DNA of 64,000 nt from Cafeteria roenbergensis (lineage: Eukaryota > Sar > Bigyra > Bicosoecida > Cafeteriaceae): assembly GCA_008330645.1 (NCBI GenBank), contig VLTN01000053.1, positions 124,001-188,000 of the forward strand. Direction: 5' to 3'. The notes below the pieces were generated by a model. That model saw only the letters and a list, made by a program, of their open reading frames with translations, did no database searches and was not told where the DNA came from. Below are positions 63,731-64,000 of the stretch, in pieces (position 1 is the stretch's first letter; each line of letters opens with the position of its first letter). The position numbers were made by a program, and so were the translations under genes.

Positions 63731-64000
63731 GTGAGAGCAGGCTGCCCAACTTGACGTCCCCGCGCCCGCCCCCCCTCGCCAGCCAGCGGCGCGGTCGGCG
63801 CTGCGCCCTCGCCCCAGGCGCGGGGCCGCCGCGCCGGGCAGGTTCCGTGCGGGCCGGGGCCCGGAAGCGCGCCGTCGCGGCGCTGGGCCCGCCGAGGATA
63901 CCCCGCTTGCGTTCGCGCAAGAGGCCGATCCCCAGAAGGGCGAGTGGCCCACGAGCCATCCACGGCGAACGGACGGCTCGACTCGCGCGCGCCCCGCCCC

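Overview
The window is nuclear DNA from a GC-rich (roughly 70% by eye), gene-dense, single-celled eukaryote. Spliceosomal introns, a KDEL-tailed disulfide isomerase, Rab2, importin-5, PRP31, a clathrin heavy chain and NEK kinases rule out a bacterium. The very high GC, short introns and typical protist protein set would fit a heterotrophic stramenopile such as the bicosoecid Cafeteria. That placement is an inference from composition and gene content, not something the sequence proves.

Layout: 1-5 kb holds a tail-anchored Ala/Glu/Lys repeat protein and a cyclopropane-fatty-acid-synthase/coclaurine-N-methyltransferase-like enzyme. 5-7 kb holds cystathionine beta-synthase. 7.5-13.1 kb holds two divergent members (A, B) of a family of VASt/START-like proteins ending in CaaX boxes; a third member (C) lies at 22.9-25.7 kb. 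13.6-15.1 kb is a C14 sterol reductase, then come Rab2, a large degenerate EF-hand protein and a class I methyltransferase. 26-33.5 kb holds a large unknown disordered protein and a NEK kinase with a duplicated tail module. 34-38.3 kb holds a pentameric ligand-gated channel-like protein and a MEST-type alpha/beta hydrolase. 38.6-52.7 kb holds PRP31, a DHX57/DHX29-like DExH helicase and importin-5. 53-64 kb holds an Oxa1/YidC insertase, a GDP-mannose-type nucleotide-sugar transporter, a second NEK kinase, mitochondrial acyl carrier protein, an ERp38-type disulfide isomerase and the first exon of clathrin heavy chain.

Genes alternate strands with short spacers, so most share divergent or convergent intergenic regions. 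I could reconstruct 25 complete introns by joining frames and checking phase. 25 of 26 donors read GTGAG and all 25 acceptors read GCAG. Introns are 105-465 nt and tend to lie near the 5' ends of genes. No operon-like pathway grouping is expected or seen. A loose theme of membrane and lipid traffic (sterol reductase, putative lipid-binding CaaX proteins, Rab2, clathrin, sugar-nucleotide transporter, ERp38) is present but may be chance.

The most novel item is the trio of paralogues A, B and C: a VASt/StAR-like N-terminal domain, a conserved Trp-Cys-Ser motif, a short Leu-Ala-Ile motif and a farnesyl-type CaaX tail (CVCM, CPVM, CAVM). I saw no tRNA, rRNA, transposon, virus-like element or CRISPR array.
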